From contig CAVTEI010000003.1 of the NCBI GenBank assembly GCA_963733765.1, positions 1,364,001 through 1,428,000 on the forward strand: a stretch of DNA of 64,000 nt. Reading direction: 5' to 3'. The stretch comes from DATKAS01 sp963733765. Lineage in GTDB: Bacteria > Actinomycetota > Acidimicrobiia > Acidimicrobiales > DATKAS01. How positions within the stretch are numbered: the stretch's first letter is position 1; each line of letters begins with the position of its first letter. Shown piece by piece: positions 1 to 7,924 of the stretch. The notes beneath the pieces were generated by a model. The model ran no database searches and had not been told where the DNA came from. It saw nothing but the letters and a program-made list of their open reading frames with translations. Made by a program: the position numbers and the translations under genes.

Positions 1-409
1 GATGGGGGGCTCGCTTCGCGTACGCCTCCATCCCGACCGCGAGAAGGGCATCGTGCACACGCTGCTCGAGCTCGTGCCCCTGCACACCGAGGTTCGCGGG
101 CCCGAACGCCACGTCGTCGTGCACGGTCGGCATGAACAGCTGGTCATCGGGATCCTGGAAGACGATGCCGACTCGCCGGCGGATCTCCCGCAAGTTGGGC
201 TTCGTCACCGGCAGCCCGGTCACCATCACTTCGCCCTGGCCTGCGAGGATGCCGTTGAGGTGCAGCACGAGCGTCGTCTTCCCGGCGCCATTCGGCCCGA
301 GCAAGGCAACCCGCTCGCCCTCTTGGATCGCGAGGTCGACGCCCCGAAGCGCTGGGTGGCCGTCGGGATACGCGAACGTGACGCCGCTGACTTCGAGCGC
401 GACGGTCAC
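1..409 (-). CDS. cbiO: Cobalt/nickel ECF transporter ATPase CbiO (partial)
   Basis: This is the ATP-binding subunit of an energy-coupling-factor transporter; it hydrolyses ATP in the cytoplasm to drive metal uptake through CbiM/CbiQ. Walker A (GPNGAGKTT) is at about residues 38-46, followed by the Q-loop FQDPDDQLF at about residue 80, a form typical of CbiO/EcfA. The C-terminal half, with the ABC signature and Walker B, lies outside the window. The GTG start overlaps the TGA of cbiQ (GTGA), so translation is probably coupled. It is the last visible gene of a cbiMNQO operon. Whether cobalt or nickel is carried cannot be read from this subunit, but the upstream Nur-type box favours nickel. Confidence 0.93.
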   Translation of the reverse strand, partial: MTVALEVSGVTFAYPDGHPALRGVDLAIQEGERVALLGPNGAGKTTLVLHLNGILAGQGEVMVTGLPVTKPNLREIRRRVGIVFQDPDDQLFMPTVHDDVAFGPANLGVQGHELEQRVHDALLAVGMEAYAKRAPH

Positions 410-1167
410 TGCATGCTCCACGCGACCGCGGCGATCAGGGCACCTGTGATCGGCAGCGCGAGCGCGGCAGCCCACTGGCGGGTCTCGCCGGCGTCGTCGG
501 AGAGGACGGGCAGCGCCCCGCTGTACCCTCGGGATGCCATCGCCAGGTAGACGCGCTCACCGCGTTCATAAGACCGGATGAAGAGCGTCCCCGCCGAAGC
601 AGCCACCGCCCGGGCGTGCCACAGCCAGCGAGCGTCGTATCCACGCGACGCGCGCGCGACGCGCATCCGCTGCATCTCGGCGGTGATGACGTCGCCATAG
701 CGGATCATGAACGCGCAGATGCCGACGAACACGCGAGGCACCCGGAGCCGCTCGAGCCCTCGCAGGAGGTCGGGTATCGGGGTCGTCGCCGCCATGACGA
801 TCGTCGCGGCGACACCGAGTGTGGCTTTCACGACGATGTTCCACGCTGCCCACAGCCCCGCGACGGACAACGAGAGGCCGAGCACCTCGACCCGCTCGCC
901 GTGGCCGACGATCGGCATGAGGGCCGCGAACGCGAGGAACGGGATCTCGATGACGAGACGGCGCGAAACGAATCGGAGGGGTACCTGACCGACTCGTGCG
1001 AGCCCGACGAGGATCAGTGCGAAGCACGCGAACGCCCACACTGCTTCGCGGGGCGTCGCGACGATCGTGAAGACGAAGAGCACCGTCGCGGCGACCTTGC
1101 ACTCGGGTGCGAGCCGGTGGAGGGGCGAGGTGCCCGCGAGGTACAGCTGATCGTGGCTCCCGCTCAC
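406..1167 (-). CDS. cbiQ: Cobalt/nickel ECF transporter transmembrane protein CbiQ
   Basis: This is the T-component of an ECF importer, an integral membrane protein that couples the ATPase to the substrate-binding CbiM. The 253-residue product opens with SGSHDQLYLAGTSPLHRLAP, the usual family N-terminus with a conserved His before the first helix. It has about five hydrophobic segments and carries the two coupling motifs, seen as MRVARASRGYD and YLAMASRGYSG, that contact the ATPases. The reading frame stays open far upstream, but the family N-terminus and the 4-nt overlap with the previous gene fix the GTG at 1167. It overlaps cbiO by 4 nt at its end. Confidence 0.93.
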   Translation of the reverse strand: MSGSHDQLYLAGTSPLHRLAPECKVAATVLFVFTIVATPREAVWAFACFALILVGLARVGQVPLRFVSRRLVIEIPFLAFAALMPIVGHGERVEVLGLSLSVAGLWAAWNIVVKATLGVAATIVMAATTPIPDLLRGLERLRVPRVFVGICAFMIRYGDVITAEMQRMRVARASRGYDARWLWHARAVAASAGTLFIRSYERGERVYLAMASRGYSGALPVLSDDAGETRQWAAALALPITGALIAAVAWSMQ

Positions 1168-1481
1168 GGTGTGGCCGGCTCGCGCTTTCGGACGGCCCGC
1201 ACCAGCAGGAGCACCCCGTATCCCAACGCAAACGTGGTCGCGACGCCGATGATGCCGGCGACCCCGGTGCCGAGCTTCGCGTCGTCGACGCCTTCGACGC
1301 CGTAGTCGGCCAACGGGCCGCCTTCGAGGGCATGGGCACGCGCTCCCGCGTCGACGCCTGCCTCGGCCGCGACCTTCTCGAGGCCGTCGGGCTGCGAGCT
1401 GGCGTAAGGGCTCACGAAGAACGCGAGGGCGAACGCGACCACGAGCCCGACGCCGACGAACGTCCATGTCCGCCGGTTCAT
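1164..1481 (-). CDS. cbiN: PDGLE-domain (CbiN-like) cobalt/nickel transport accessory protein
   Basis: This 105-residue membrane protein belongs to the PDGLE/CbiN group, which associates with CbiM in Co/Ni ECF transporters and is needed for metal loading. It has an N-terminal helix at about residues 7-25, the signature SSQPDGLEKVA directly after it in the extracytoplasmic loop, and a second helix near residues 75-95 ending in a basic tail. The ATG overlaps the cbiM stop (ATGA) and its own stop overlaps the cbiQ start (GTGA). In many genomes this domain is fused to CbiM/NikM; here it is a separate gene. Confidence 0.88.
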   Translation of the reverse strand: MNRRTWTFVGVGLVVAFALAFFVSPYASSQPDGLEKVAAEAGVDAGARAHALEGGPLADYGVEGVDDAKLGTGVAGIIGVATTFALGYGVLLLVRAVRKREPATP

Positions 1482-2164
1482 GCGAGCACCGCCTCGGGCA
1501 CAGGGTGGCGCGCGCGGAGGAGGTATTTCGCTCCCCACACGAGGTCCGGACGGCTCGACATGACCGCGCCGACGGTCATCGCCGTGATGATCCCCTCACC
1601 GATGCCGATGAGCAGGTGCACGCCGATCACGGCGGAGCCGACAGTCGCGACTGAAGCCGCGCCGTTCCCACCGACGGCGTACTCGAAGGTGAAGGCGATC
1701 GCCGCGAGCACCGGCCCACACGCCGCCGCGAAGCCCGACGCGACGGTCACGTTGGGCCGCGTGCGGGGCAGCACGCGGCGGATCAGGAGGAAGACGGCGT
1801 AACCGCCGAACGCACCCACCATCGCCATGTTGACGACGTTGAGCCCTAGTGCGCTGAGGCCGCCGTCGGCGAAGAGCAGCGCTTGGACCGTGAGGACGAC
1901 CGTGACGCACAACGTGCCGACCCATGGGCCGACGAGCACCGCCGCGAGCACCCCTCCGAGCAGATGGCCGCTCGTGCCGCTCGCGACCGGAAAGTTCAGC
2001 ATCTGCGCGGCGAACACGAAGGCGGCGGTCAGCCCCGCGAGGGGCACTTGTTTGTCGTCGAGCGTCTGCGAGGCCTTTCTCACACAGACCGTGAGTCCGG
2101 TGATGGCGACGGCAGCCCCTGCCAGAGATGTCGTCCCGTCGATGAAGCCATCGGGCATGTGCAT
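1478..2164 (-). CDS. cbiM: Cobalt/nickel ECF transporter substrate-binding component CbiM/NikM
   Basis: This is the S-component of the metal ECF importer: a 228-residue polytopic membrane protein that binds Co2+ or Ni2+ and passes it inward. The N-terminus Met-His-Met-Pro-Asp-Gly is diagnostic, since His2 next to the amino terminus is a metal ligand in this family. That is why the ATG at 2164 is preferred over the in-frame GTG six bases upstream. Further family segments are NFPVASGTSGHLLGG (about residue 60) and HLLIGIGEGIITA near the end. It is the first gene of a four-gene operon and is preceded by a Nur-type inverted repeat, suggesting nickel-dependent repression. Confidence 0.93.
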   Translation of the reverse strand: MHMPDGFIDGTTSLAGAAVAITGLTVCVRKASQTLDDKQVPLAGLTAAFVFAAQMLNFPVASGTSGHLLGGVLAAVLVGPWVGTLCVTVVLTVQALLFADGGLSALGLNVVNMAMVGAFGGYAVFLLIRRVLPRTRPNVTVASGFAAACGPVLAAIAFTFEYAVGGNGAASVATVGSAVIGVHLLIGIGEGIITAMTVGAVMSSRPDLVWGAKYLLRARHPVPEAVLA

Positions 2165-2184
2165 CGGCACCGACCTTAAGGTTG

Positions 2185-2201
2185 TTGCGAATTGCTTGCA
2201 A
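2185..2201. promoter_or_regulatory. Candidate Nur (nickel-responsive Fur-family) box
   Basis: The sequence TTGCGA-N5-TTGCAA lies 20-36 nt upstream of cbiM. The Nur box described in Streptomyces is tTGCaa-N5-ttGCAA; this site matches both half-sites with the right 5-nt spacing and deviates only at one or two weak positions. The 80-nt gap between cbiM and the divergent dioxygenase gene is too short for a cobalamin riboswitch. Binding is inferred, not shown. Confidence 0.6.
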
Positions 2202-2233
2202 TAGTGCTCTTCCCGGTGGATGTACGGCGCTCC

Positions 2234-2239
2234 TAGGCT
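2234..2239 (+). promoter_or_regulatory. Candidate -10 box, leaderless start of PhyH gene
   Basis: TAGGCT ends 6 nt before the ATG at 2246 and there is no Shine-Dalgarno sequence. This is the arrangement expected of a leaderless transcript, and it recurs at many first genes in this window. Confidence 0.45.
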
Positions 2240-2245
2240 GGTTGG

Positions 2246-3100
2246 ATGGCCGCTGATCTCCGAGCCGTGCAGATGCTCGCTGCCGACGCGACTCCCGACG
2301 ACGTCGTGGCCGTGCTCGCTGAGGACGGATGTGTCTGCGTCGACCGTCTCGTGGACCCGGCGGTGATGGATGAGATCCACGGCGAGCTGGCCCCGTTCAT
2401 CGAGGCGACGCCGATGGGTCCCGACGACTTCAGCGGCCACCGGACCCGCCGCACCGGCAGCCTCATCGCGCGCTCGCCGTCGTTTCGGCCCCTGGCGACA
2501 CACCCGCTCATCACCGGCACGCTCGATCGGGTGCTCGGCGACCACGCCACGAGCTACCAGCTCCACCTCACCCAGGTCATCGACATCGGTCCGGGCGAGC
2601 CGGGCCAGCTGGTGCACCGCGACCAGTGGGCGTTCGACTTCTTCCCGTTCCCCGCCGGCTATGAGGTCGAATGCCACGTCATGTGGGCGATGAGCGACTT
2701 CACCGACTCGAACGGTGCGACCCGCGTCATCCCCGGCAGCCACAAGTGGGAGGACAAGCTCCGTCCCGGCTACGAGGACACGGTGCCGGCCGAGATGGCG
2801 AAGGGCTCGGTCTTCGTCTACATCGGGTCCGTGTACCACGGTGGGGGCGCGAACCGGTCAGACGGGCGTCGTCTGGGCATCAACGTCGGGTACACGCTGT
2901 CGTGGCTGCGGCAGGAGGAGAACCAGTACCTGGCTTGCCCGCCCGAGGTCGCCCGCACGCTCGACGAGGATCTGGCCAAGCTCATCGGCTACCGACGTGG
3001 GGCCTACGCCCTCGGGTACTTCGGCGATCTGCAAGATCCGATGGAAGCGCTCCACGGCACAAAGGAACATGGCACAAAGGAACGGGGGTTCCACCCTTGA
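2246..3100 (+). CDS. Phytanoyl-CoA dioxygenase (PhyH) family protein
   Basis: This is an Fe(II)/2-oxoglutarate-dependent oxygenase-like enzyme of 284 residues. The iron triad is visible as H124-x-D126 (LVHRDQWAF) and H198 (VYHGGGANR), with an arginine near 208 placed to bind 2-oxoglutarate. The family hydroxylates small molecules, and the substrate cannot be deduced. The stop overlaps the TTG start of a class III aminotransferase by 4 nt, so the two are probably coupled and may act on the same amine or amino-acid-like compound. The C-terminus carries a duplicated pentapeptide, HGTKE-HGTKE, from a 15-bp tandem duplication just before the stop. Confidence 0.9.
   Translation: MAADLRAVQMLAADATPDDVVAVLAEDGCVCVDRLVDPAVMDEIHGELAPFIEATPMGPDDFSGHRTRRTGSLIARSPSFRPLATHPLITGTLDRVLGDHATSYQLHLTQVIDIGPGEPGQLVHRDQWAFDFFPFPAGYEVECHVMWAMSDFTDSNGATRVIPGSHKWEDKLRPGYEDTVPAEMAKGSVFVYIGSVYHGGGANRSDGRRLGINVGYTLSWLRQEENQYLACPPEVARTLDEDLAKLIGYRRGAYALGYFGDLQDPMEALHGTKEHGTKERGFHP
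3053..3082 (+). repeat. 15-bp tandem duplication at the PhyH 3' end
   Basis: Two adjacent 15-bp units (3053-3067 and 3068-3082) match at 14 of 15 positions. They encode HGTKE twice, six codons before the stop. This is one of several short tandem duplications at gene ends in this window. Confidence 0.85.
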
Positions 3101-4449
3101 ACACCAACCCGCGCGAGACGGCCCGCCAGCATCTCGTCCCGCACTTCACGAAGACCGCCGCTTGGCGCAGCCCGGACCTGCCCGTCTTCGTGCGCGGCGA
3201 GGGGGCATACCTGTACGACGACAGCGGCCGGCGTGTGCTCGACGGGCTGAGCGGCCTGTTCTGCGTCCAGATCGGCCACGGCCGCTCCGACCTCGGCGCG
3301 GTAGCGGCGAAGCAGATGGAGACGCTCGGGTTCACGACGAACTGGGGCGTGGTCAGCCCCCCGTCGATCGAAGCGGCCGCGCTGATCGCCGAGCTGGCGC
3401 CGGGAGACCTCGAGCATGTCTTCTTCGTGAGCTCGGGATCGGAGGCCGTGGAGTCGGCGGTGAAGCTGGCGCGGAACTACCACGTGGCCCGCGGCGAGGA
3501 CTCTCGGGTCAAGGTGATCGCCCGGGAGTGGGCCTATCACGGCACCACGCTGGGAGCGCTGGCGGTGACCGGCGTGCCCCGCCTGCGCCAGCCGTTCCTG
3601 CCCATGCTGTGGGACGGCGTGCGCCACGTGACCAACACGCTGCATGCCACGACCCGCGAGCAGGGCGTCGAACGGGCCCATGCGATCGAGCAGGCGATCC
3701 TGGAGGAGGGCCCGGAGACGGTCTCGATGGTGATCGCCGAGCCCGTCCAGAACGGCCGCGGTGCGCTCGTGCCGCCCGAGGGGTACTGGCAGGAGCTCCG
3801 TCGCATCTGCGATCAGTACGGCGTGCTGCTCTGCGCCGACGAGGTCATCAACGGATACGGCCGCCTCGGTGCCTGGTTCGGCTGCGAGCTGTTCGACGTC
3901 GTCCCTGACCTGCTCACCTTCGCCAAGGGCGTGACGTCGGCCTATGTGCCCCTCGGCGGTGTGATCGCCCGTCCGGCTGTGATCGAGGAGATCGCCGCGT
4001 CGCCACTGGGCAGCTTCGTCCACGGGTCCACCTTCGGCGGCCATCCCGTGGCCACCGCGGTCGCCGTGGCCAATCTCACGGCTATGCGCGACGAAAGGGT
4101 GATCGAGAACGTGGCCGCCAACCAGGATCACCTCGCGAGGGCGGTCCAGGGCCTCTGCGACTCCTACGACGTCGTCAAGGAGACCCGGGGAATCGGGTAC
4201 TTCTACGCCTTCGAGCTCGCCGCGAGCCGTTCCGAGCAGCGAGAGCTCACCGCCGACCAATCCGCGGGCCTGCTCGGTGGGGAGCTGGCTCGGTTCATCC
4301 GCGAGGCCGGGCTGCACATCCGACCCGACGATCGGGGGGCAACGATGCTGGTCATCGCGCCCTCCCCTGATCTGCGGGCCAACGGAGCTCGACGACCTCA
4401 TCGACCGGGTCAGTCAGGTGCTCGACCGCACCACCGCCTGGCTGGGTGA
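3097..4449 (+). CDS. Class III (omega-type) aminotransferase, C-terminus frameshifted
   Basis: This is a PLP-dependent aminotransferase of fold type I, moving an amino group between an amine or omega-amino acid and a keto acid in the cytosol. The PLP-phosphate motif VSSGSEAVESA is near residue 115, the PLP-binding Asp is in LCADEVINGYG, and the Schiff-base Lys is in LTFAKGVTSAYVP. The TTG start overlaps the preceding dioxygenase stop (TTGA). Near 4365 the homologous frame shifts by one base: the family ending (APPLICGPTELDDLID and onward) continues in the +1 frame and runs to a stop at 4591, through a dispersed repeat. As read here the protein instead ends in about 30 unrelated residues. The break is probably a one-base insertion error. 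Confidence 0.88.
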   Translation: MNTNPRETARQHLVPHFTKTAAWRSPDLPVFVRGEGAYLYDDSGRRVLDGLSGLFCVQIGHGRSDLGAVAAKQMETLGFTTNWGVVSPPSIEAAALIAELAPGDLEHVFFVSSGSEAVESAVKLARNYHVARGEDSRVKVIAREWAYHGTTLGALAVTGVPRLRQPFLPMLWDGVRHVTNTLHATTREQGVERAHAIEQAILEEGPETVSMVIAEPVQNGRGALVPPEGYWQELRRICDQYGVLLCADEVINGYGRLGAWFGCELFDVVPDLLTFAKGVTSAYVPLGGVIARPAVIEEIAASPLGSFVHGSTFGGHPVATAVAVANLTAMRDERVIENVAANQDHLARAVQGLCDSYDVVKETRGIGYFYAFELAASRSEQRELTADQSAGLLGGELARFIREAGLHIRPDDRGATMLVIAPSPDLRANGARRPHRPGQSGARPHHRLAG

Positions 4450-4462
4450 GCTGACCCCCAAA

Positions 4463-4551
4463 TGGGCGGCGCAGTGCGCCGCCCGGGTGCGCGAGCACCG
4501 ATTCGCTCGAGCGAAGCGATGCAGGAGCCGATCGAAGCGGAGCGGAGAGCG
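4463..4551 (-). repeat. Dispersed repeat R1, copy C (reverse orientation)
   Basis: The reverse complement of this segment closely matches the two tandem copies at 46856-47024. Shared blocks include CGGCTCCTG, GCTTCGCTCGA, AATCGGTGC, CGCGCACCCGG and the hairpin CGGCGCA(C/T)TGCGCCGCC. Here it lies just downstream of, or inside, the frameshifted end of the aminotransferase. The strong hairpin without a T-run suggests a REP-like element or a T-less terminator. It is not associated with any transposase. Confidence 0.75.
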
Positions 4552-4722
4552 GCGCACGCAGCGACTGGCGCCGGCCTCCGATCCACCCTGACGCGGTGAA
4601 ATTGAGTCACAGTTGGGTGACATCGGGGTTTCGGGGTTGCAAAGTGGGGGTGACGCGCGCCACGCTGGGAACTCTCCTTGCACGCATGACGTCAATGAAC
4701 CTGCGAGCCGTAACCCCTCGGC

Positions 4723-4749
4723 TTGGATCTCGAAACGCCTCTTTAACCT
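4723..4749 (+). promoter_or_regulatory. Weak candidate promoter for the sigma factor
   Basis: TTGGAT and TAACCT, separated by 15 bases, lie upstream of the GTG at 4765. The spacer is shorter than ideal. An AGGAGT Shine-Dalgarno-like sequence follows at 4755-4760. The remaining intergenic bases 4552-4722 show nothing I recognise. Confidence 0.25.
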
Positions 4750-4764
4750 CGCCCAGGAGTACTT

Positions 4765-5691
4765 GTGCCCGCCGCTGCTGTCACTGATGACGATCTCGTT
4801 CGTATCTACCTGTCCGAGATCGGACGCCATGCCCTGCTCACCAAGGCCGACGAGGCGCGTCTCGGCGCCCAGGTGAAGTCGGGCCTCGCCGCTGTCGAGG
4901 AGCTCGCCGCCGGAGGCCATCCCGCCCCCCGCCGCCGTGAGCTCGTCAAGCTGATCAAGACGGGAGAAGCCGCGAAGGACACCTTCGTGAAGGCCAACCT
5001 CCGTCTGGTGGTCTCGATCGCGAAGAAGTACCAGTCTGCCGACCTGCCCCTCCTCGACCTGATCCAAGAGGGCAACATCGGCCTGATGCACGCGGTCGAC
5101 AAGTTCGACGCGGACAAGGGCTTCAAGTTCTCGACCTACGCCACGTGGTGGATCCGCCAGGCGATCACCCGCGGCATCGCCAACACGGGTCGCACGATCC
5201 GCCTGCCTGTCCACGCAGTTGACCAGGTCAAGTTGCTGCAGAAGGCCCGCCAGGAGCTCACCGAGCGTCTCGGCCGTCAGCCCCGCGACGCGGAGCTCGC
5301 CGACGCCCTCGACGTGAACCTCGAGAAGCTCCACGAGATCATGGCGTTCTCGCGGATCCCCGGTTCGCTCGACGCGCCCCTCACCGACGACGGCGACACC
5401 GAGCTCGGCGATCTCGTCGGCGACCCCAACGCCGAGTCGCCCGCCGACATGGCGGTGCTCTCCTGCCTTCCCGGCGACACCGAGGAGGTGCTCGCCGTCC
5501 TCGACGAGCGCGAGCGGCGCGTGCTCAAGCTGCGCTTCGGTCTCGACCGCGGCGAGCCCCGCACCCTCGACGAGGTCGGCGAGGTGTTCCAGCTCACCCG
5601 TGAGCGCATCCGCCAGATCGAGGCCCGTGCCCTCGTGAAGCTGCGCCACCCCGCCACCGGCGACAAGGTCCGTTCGCTGGTCGCGAACTGA
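4765..5691 (+). CDS. RNA polymerase sigma factor, sigma-70 family (SigA/SigB-like)
   Basis: This 308-residue sigma factor directs core RNA polymerase to -10/-35 promoters. Region 1.2 is at about residues 8-40 and region 2 at about 76-150, with KFSTYATWWIRQAITRGIAN for -10 recognition and melting. Region 3 follows, and region 4 is at about 253-300, with LTRERIRQIEARALVKLRHP as the -35-binding helix-turn-helix. It lacks the long acidic region 1.1 of a classical housekeeping factor, so it is either a group 2 factor or the short principal sigma used by some actinobacteria. The GTG start gives a sensible N-terminus (PAAAVTDDDLVRIYL). Confidence 0.93.
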   Translation: MPAAAVTDDDLVRIYLSEIGRHALLTKADEARLGAQVKSGLAAVEELAAGGHPAPRRRELVKLIKTGEAAKDTFVKANLRLVVSIAKKYQSADLPLLDLIQEGNIGLMHAVDKFDADKGFKFSTYATWWIRQAITRGIANTGRTIRLPVHAVDQVKLLQKARQELTERLGRQPRDAELADALDVNLEKLHEIMAFSRIPGSLDAPLTDDGDTELGDLVGDPNAESPADMAVLSCLPGDTEEVLAVLDERERRVLKLRFGLDRGEPRTLDEVGEVFQLTRERIRQIEARALVKLRHPATGDKVRSLVAN

Positions 5692-5707
5692 AAGTCGCGG
5701 CAGACCG

Positions 5708-6331
5708 TCACGCCGTCTTCAGGACGGCGTACCAGATGCGGTGCGCGACGCCCACGATCGCGTCGCTGATCGCCAGATATCTCCCGTAAGCCTCGTAGGC
5801 GGTGATCAGCGCGAGAGCGCCGTCTTCAGGCTCGTTGCGTAGCGCCACCATCGCGTCGCGGTAGCCGCGCTCGACGTCCCGCGCGGTCTTGGTGGCGGCG
5901 TCCGCTCGCTGGCTCGCTTGCTCGGGGTCGCTTTTGATGCACGCGATCGCGGCCGCGAGGTGCTCGGTGCCCTCCAGCAGGAGCTCGGCCATCGCGGCGG
6001 CGGCCTCGTCCGGCTGCCATCCGAGCGCTTCGGCGTCGCGAACCACGTTCTTGGCGCCGTTGACGACCACGTCCAGCCGCTCGGACATCGTGTAGAGGTC
6101 CTCCGGCTCGAGAGGAGTGACGAGGGCCGTGCGCAGCGCATGGGCGAGCGCACGGCGCGCATCGTCGCCCGCGTGCTCGCAATCACGGATGCGTTGCGCG
6201 TCGTCGCTGCTCCCTCCCGCGGACCACGCTCCGAACGCCTGCATCCCTTCGACGGTGACCTTCGCTTGCGCGTCGAGCAGTCCGAGGAGGTCAGGCTCGC
6301 TGGAGAGAAACCACGGAAGCCGGGCTGCCAT
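5708..6331 (-). CDS. DUF47 / PhoU-like phosphate transport accessory protein
   Basis: This 207-residue helical protein of the DUF47 (PhoU-related) family is commonly encoded directly after Pit-type phosphate permeases and thought to regulate them. The PhoU-type repeats are visible as EHAGDDARRALAHALRTALV followed by PLEPEDLYTMSERLDVVVNG, and as NVVRDAEALG. The ATG at 6331 is 4 nt after the pit stop, so the two form an operon. An 8-bp hairpin (ACGCCGTC-ttcag-GACGGCGT, 5710-5730) falls at its 3' end, facing the sigma gene's end, and could stop convergent transcription. Confidence 0.85.
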   Translation of the reverse strand: MAARLPWFLSSEPDLLGLLDAQAKVTVEGMQAFGAWSAGGSSDDAQRIRDCEHAGDDARRALAHALRTALVTPLEPEDLYTMSERLDVVVNGAKNVVRDAEALGWQPDEAAAAMAELLLEGTEHLAAAIACIKSDPEQASQRADAATKTARDVERGYRDAMVALRNEPEDGALALITAYEAYGRYLAISDAIVGVAHRIWYAVLKTA

Positions 6332-6335
6332 TGCG

Positions 6336-7347
6336 TCAGCCTCCCATCGCATTGTCGATCTGGTCGAGCACGACGAACAACGCGGCGCCCACGCCCATGC
6401 TCGCGGGGAGTGAGAGCGCGTAGCCGATGGCAATGCGCCCGACGACCTGCCAGTGGACGTGATGGGGCCGGCGGACGATCCCCGTGCCCACGACGCCCGC
6501 AGTCACGACGGCCGTCGTGCTCACCGGCGCGCCGACGAACGACGACAGGATGATCACGACGGCGGAGCTGGCTTCTGCGGTCGCGGCATCGAGTCCCTTC
6601 GTGCCATAGAGGCCCCGGCTCACCGTTCGCAAGACCCGCGCGCCGAGAACGGTACCGAGCGCGAGCGTGAGACCGATGAGCACGCGCACCCAGACGGGGA
6701 TGTCGTTCGGGCTCGCCGTACCACGCGCGACGAGCACAGCGACGATGACCGCCATCGCCTTTTGACCGTCGTTGGTGCCGTCCGCGGCCCCGACGAGACC
6801 GGAGGACACCCAGAGGCTCCCTCGGATCGGTCCGCTCGCTCGACGCGTCGCGCGCCGGAGTACGACTCCGGTAGCCCATCGGCCGACCGCCGCGGCCGCG
6901 AGTCCGGCGATCGGTGCGACGACGACGGCGAGCGCGGCACCCCACACGCCGTAGGGGCGAATGCCGCGCAGGCCGCCCCAGACGATGGCGCCGCTCTCGC
7001 CGGTCGCCCACGCCGCTCCTGCGAGCCCTCCGACCAACACGAGCCCCGCGCTCGACGGGGATGCCCAGTCGGGCCGCGACCGTGAGGAACAGCACAGCCG
7101 AGACGGTGCCGGCGGCGGTGACAGTCGTCAGGTCGCCTGGAGCGACGTCGATCGAGCCCAGGATCGTGGCGACGACGGCCGTACCCGTGAACACCGCACC
7201 CGCGAAGTGGGTGACGAAGCTCCAGCCGAGGATCGAGCGCACCGTGCCGGCCCGCGCGGCGACGAGGTTCGCGCTCGCGTTGCCCGCGGCCGACTGCCCG
7301 ATCGTCAGGGCAAGAGCGAACGCCGCGACGATCGCGACGGCGGTCAA
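6336..7347 (-). CDS. pit: Inorganic phosphate transporter, Pit family (frameshifted)
   Basis: This low-affinity phosphate/cation symporter is an integral membrane protein. The two Pit signature repeats are present: GQSAAGNASANLVAARAGT near the N-terminus and GAADGTNDGQKAMAVIVAVL in the second half. The first 95 or so codons are in one frame and the rest in another. The junction near 7057 reads GGCATCCCCGTCGAGC, and removing one C from the CCCC run restores GIPSSAGLVLVGGLAG, the expected family sequence. This is therefore probably a homopolymer sequencing error. The TTG at 7347 is the chosen start, 3 nt after the previous gene's stop. The DUF47 partner follows immediately. Confidence 0.85.
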
Positions 7348-7350
7348 CGA

Positions 7351-7924
7351 CTACCCAATCGCTGCGCCGACGAGAGCGAGGACGCCGATGATTGCGAAGA
7401 TGACGGCCGCGCCGTACCGGATCGCCCGCTGAGGCAGACGATCGCCGGCCGCCGCGGCCGACGACGATCGCGATCGCATCGGCAGCCACCATTCCCAGTG
7501 TCGAGCCGACCCAGACACCGAAGAGCCCGTACTCCGTCGCCAACGTGATCGTCGCGAGCATCGTCTTGTCGCCGAGCTCGGACAGCAGGAACAAGCCGCC
7601 GACGGTCAGGACGATGGAGCCGTGTGACTGGGTGAGGCGCGCTTCGTCCTCCTCGTCGAGCGTGTCGCCCCGCAGAGTCCACAACGCGAACACGAGGAAC
7701 GCGACACCCGACGCCGCCTCGATGGCGCGCTCCGGGAGCGCAGCGCCGACCGCTGCACCGAGCGCGACCGACACCAAATGGACGATGGCGGTCGCGGCGG
7801 TGATCCCGATCAGCACCGGGATCGCCGGGTAGCGCGTCGCGAAGCCGAGCGCCATGAGCTGGCTCTTGTCGCCGAGTTCGGCGACGAAGATGATGCCGAA
7901 GCTGACCAGGAAGGCTTCGATCAC
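7351..7924 (-). CDS. GDT1/TMEM165 (UPF0016) family cation transporter, frameshifted
   Basis: This membrane protein has two internally homologous halves, each with the family motif E-L-G-D-K: VAELGDKSQLMALGFATRYP near the N-terminus and LSELGDKTMLATITLATEYG in the second half. The family transports Mn2+/Ca2+ in exchange for H+, and bacterial members are often manganese exporters. The final 30 or so residues (LPQRAIRYGAAVIFAIIGV and onward to TAG at 7351) are in a different frame from the rest, with one extra base near 7410. The GTG start overlaps the preceding stop by 4 nt (GTGA). The frame break is probably an error. Confidence 0.82.

Noticed and set aside
2..550. Plus-strand open frame across the cbiO/cbiQ region
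   Set aside because: It is the antisense shadow of cbiO and cbiQ; the minus strand carries Walker A, Q-loop and CbiQ motifs with 4-nt overlaps.
2165..2245. Cobalamin riboswitch in front of cbiM
   Set aside because: The whole divergent gap is about 80 nt, too short for a B12 riboswitch, and no B12-box-like sequence was seen. A Nur-type operator explains it better.
4277..4591. Separate small gene after the aminotransferase
   Set aside because: Its first part is the displaced C-terminus of the aminotransferase (LICGPTELDDLIDR) and its second part is repeat R1, so it is not an independent gene.
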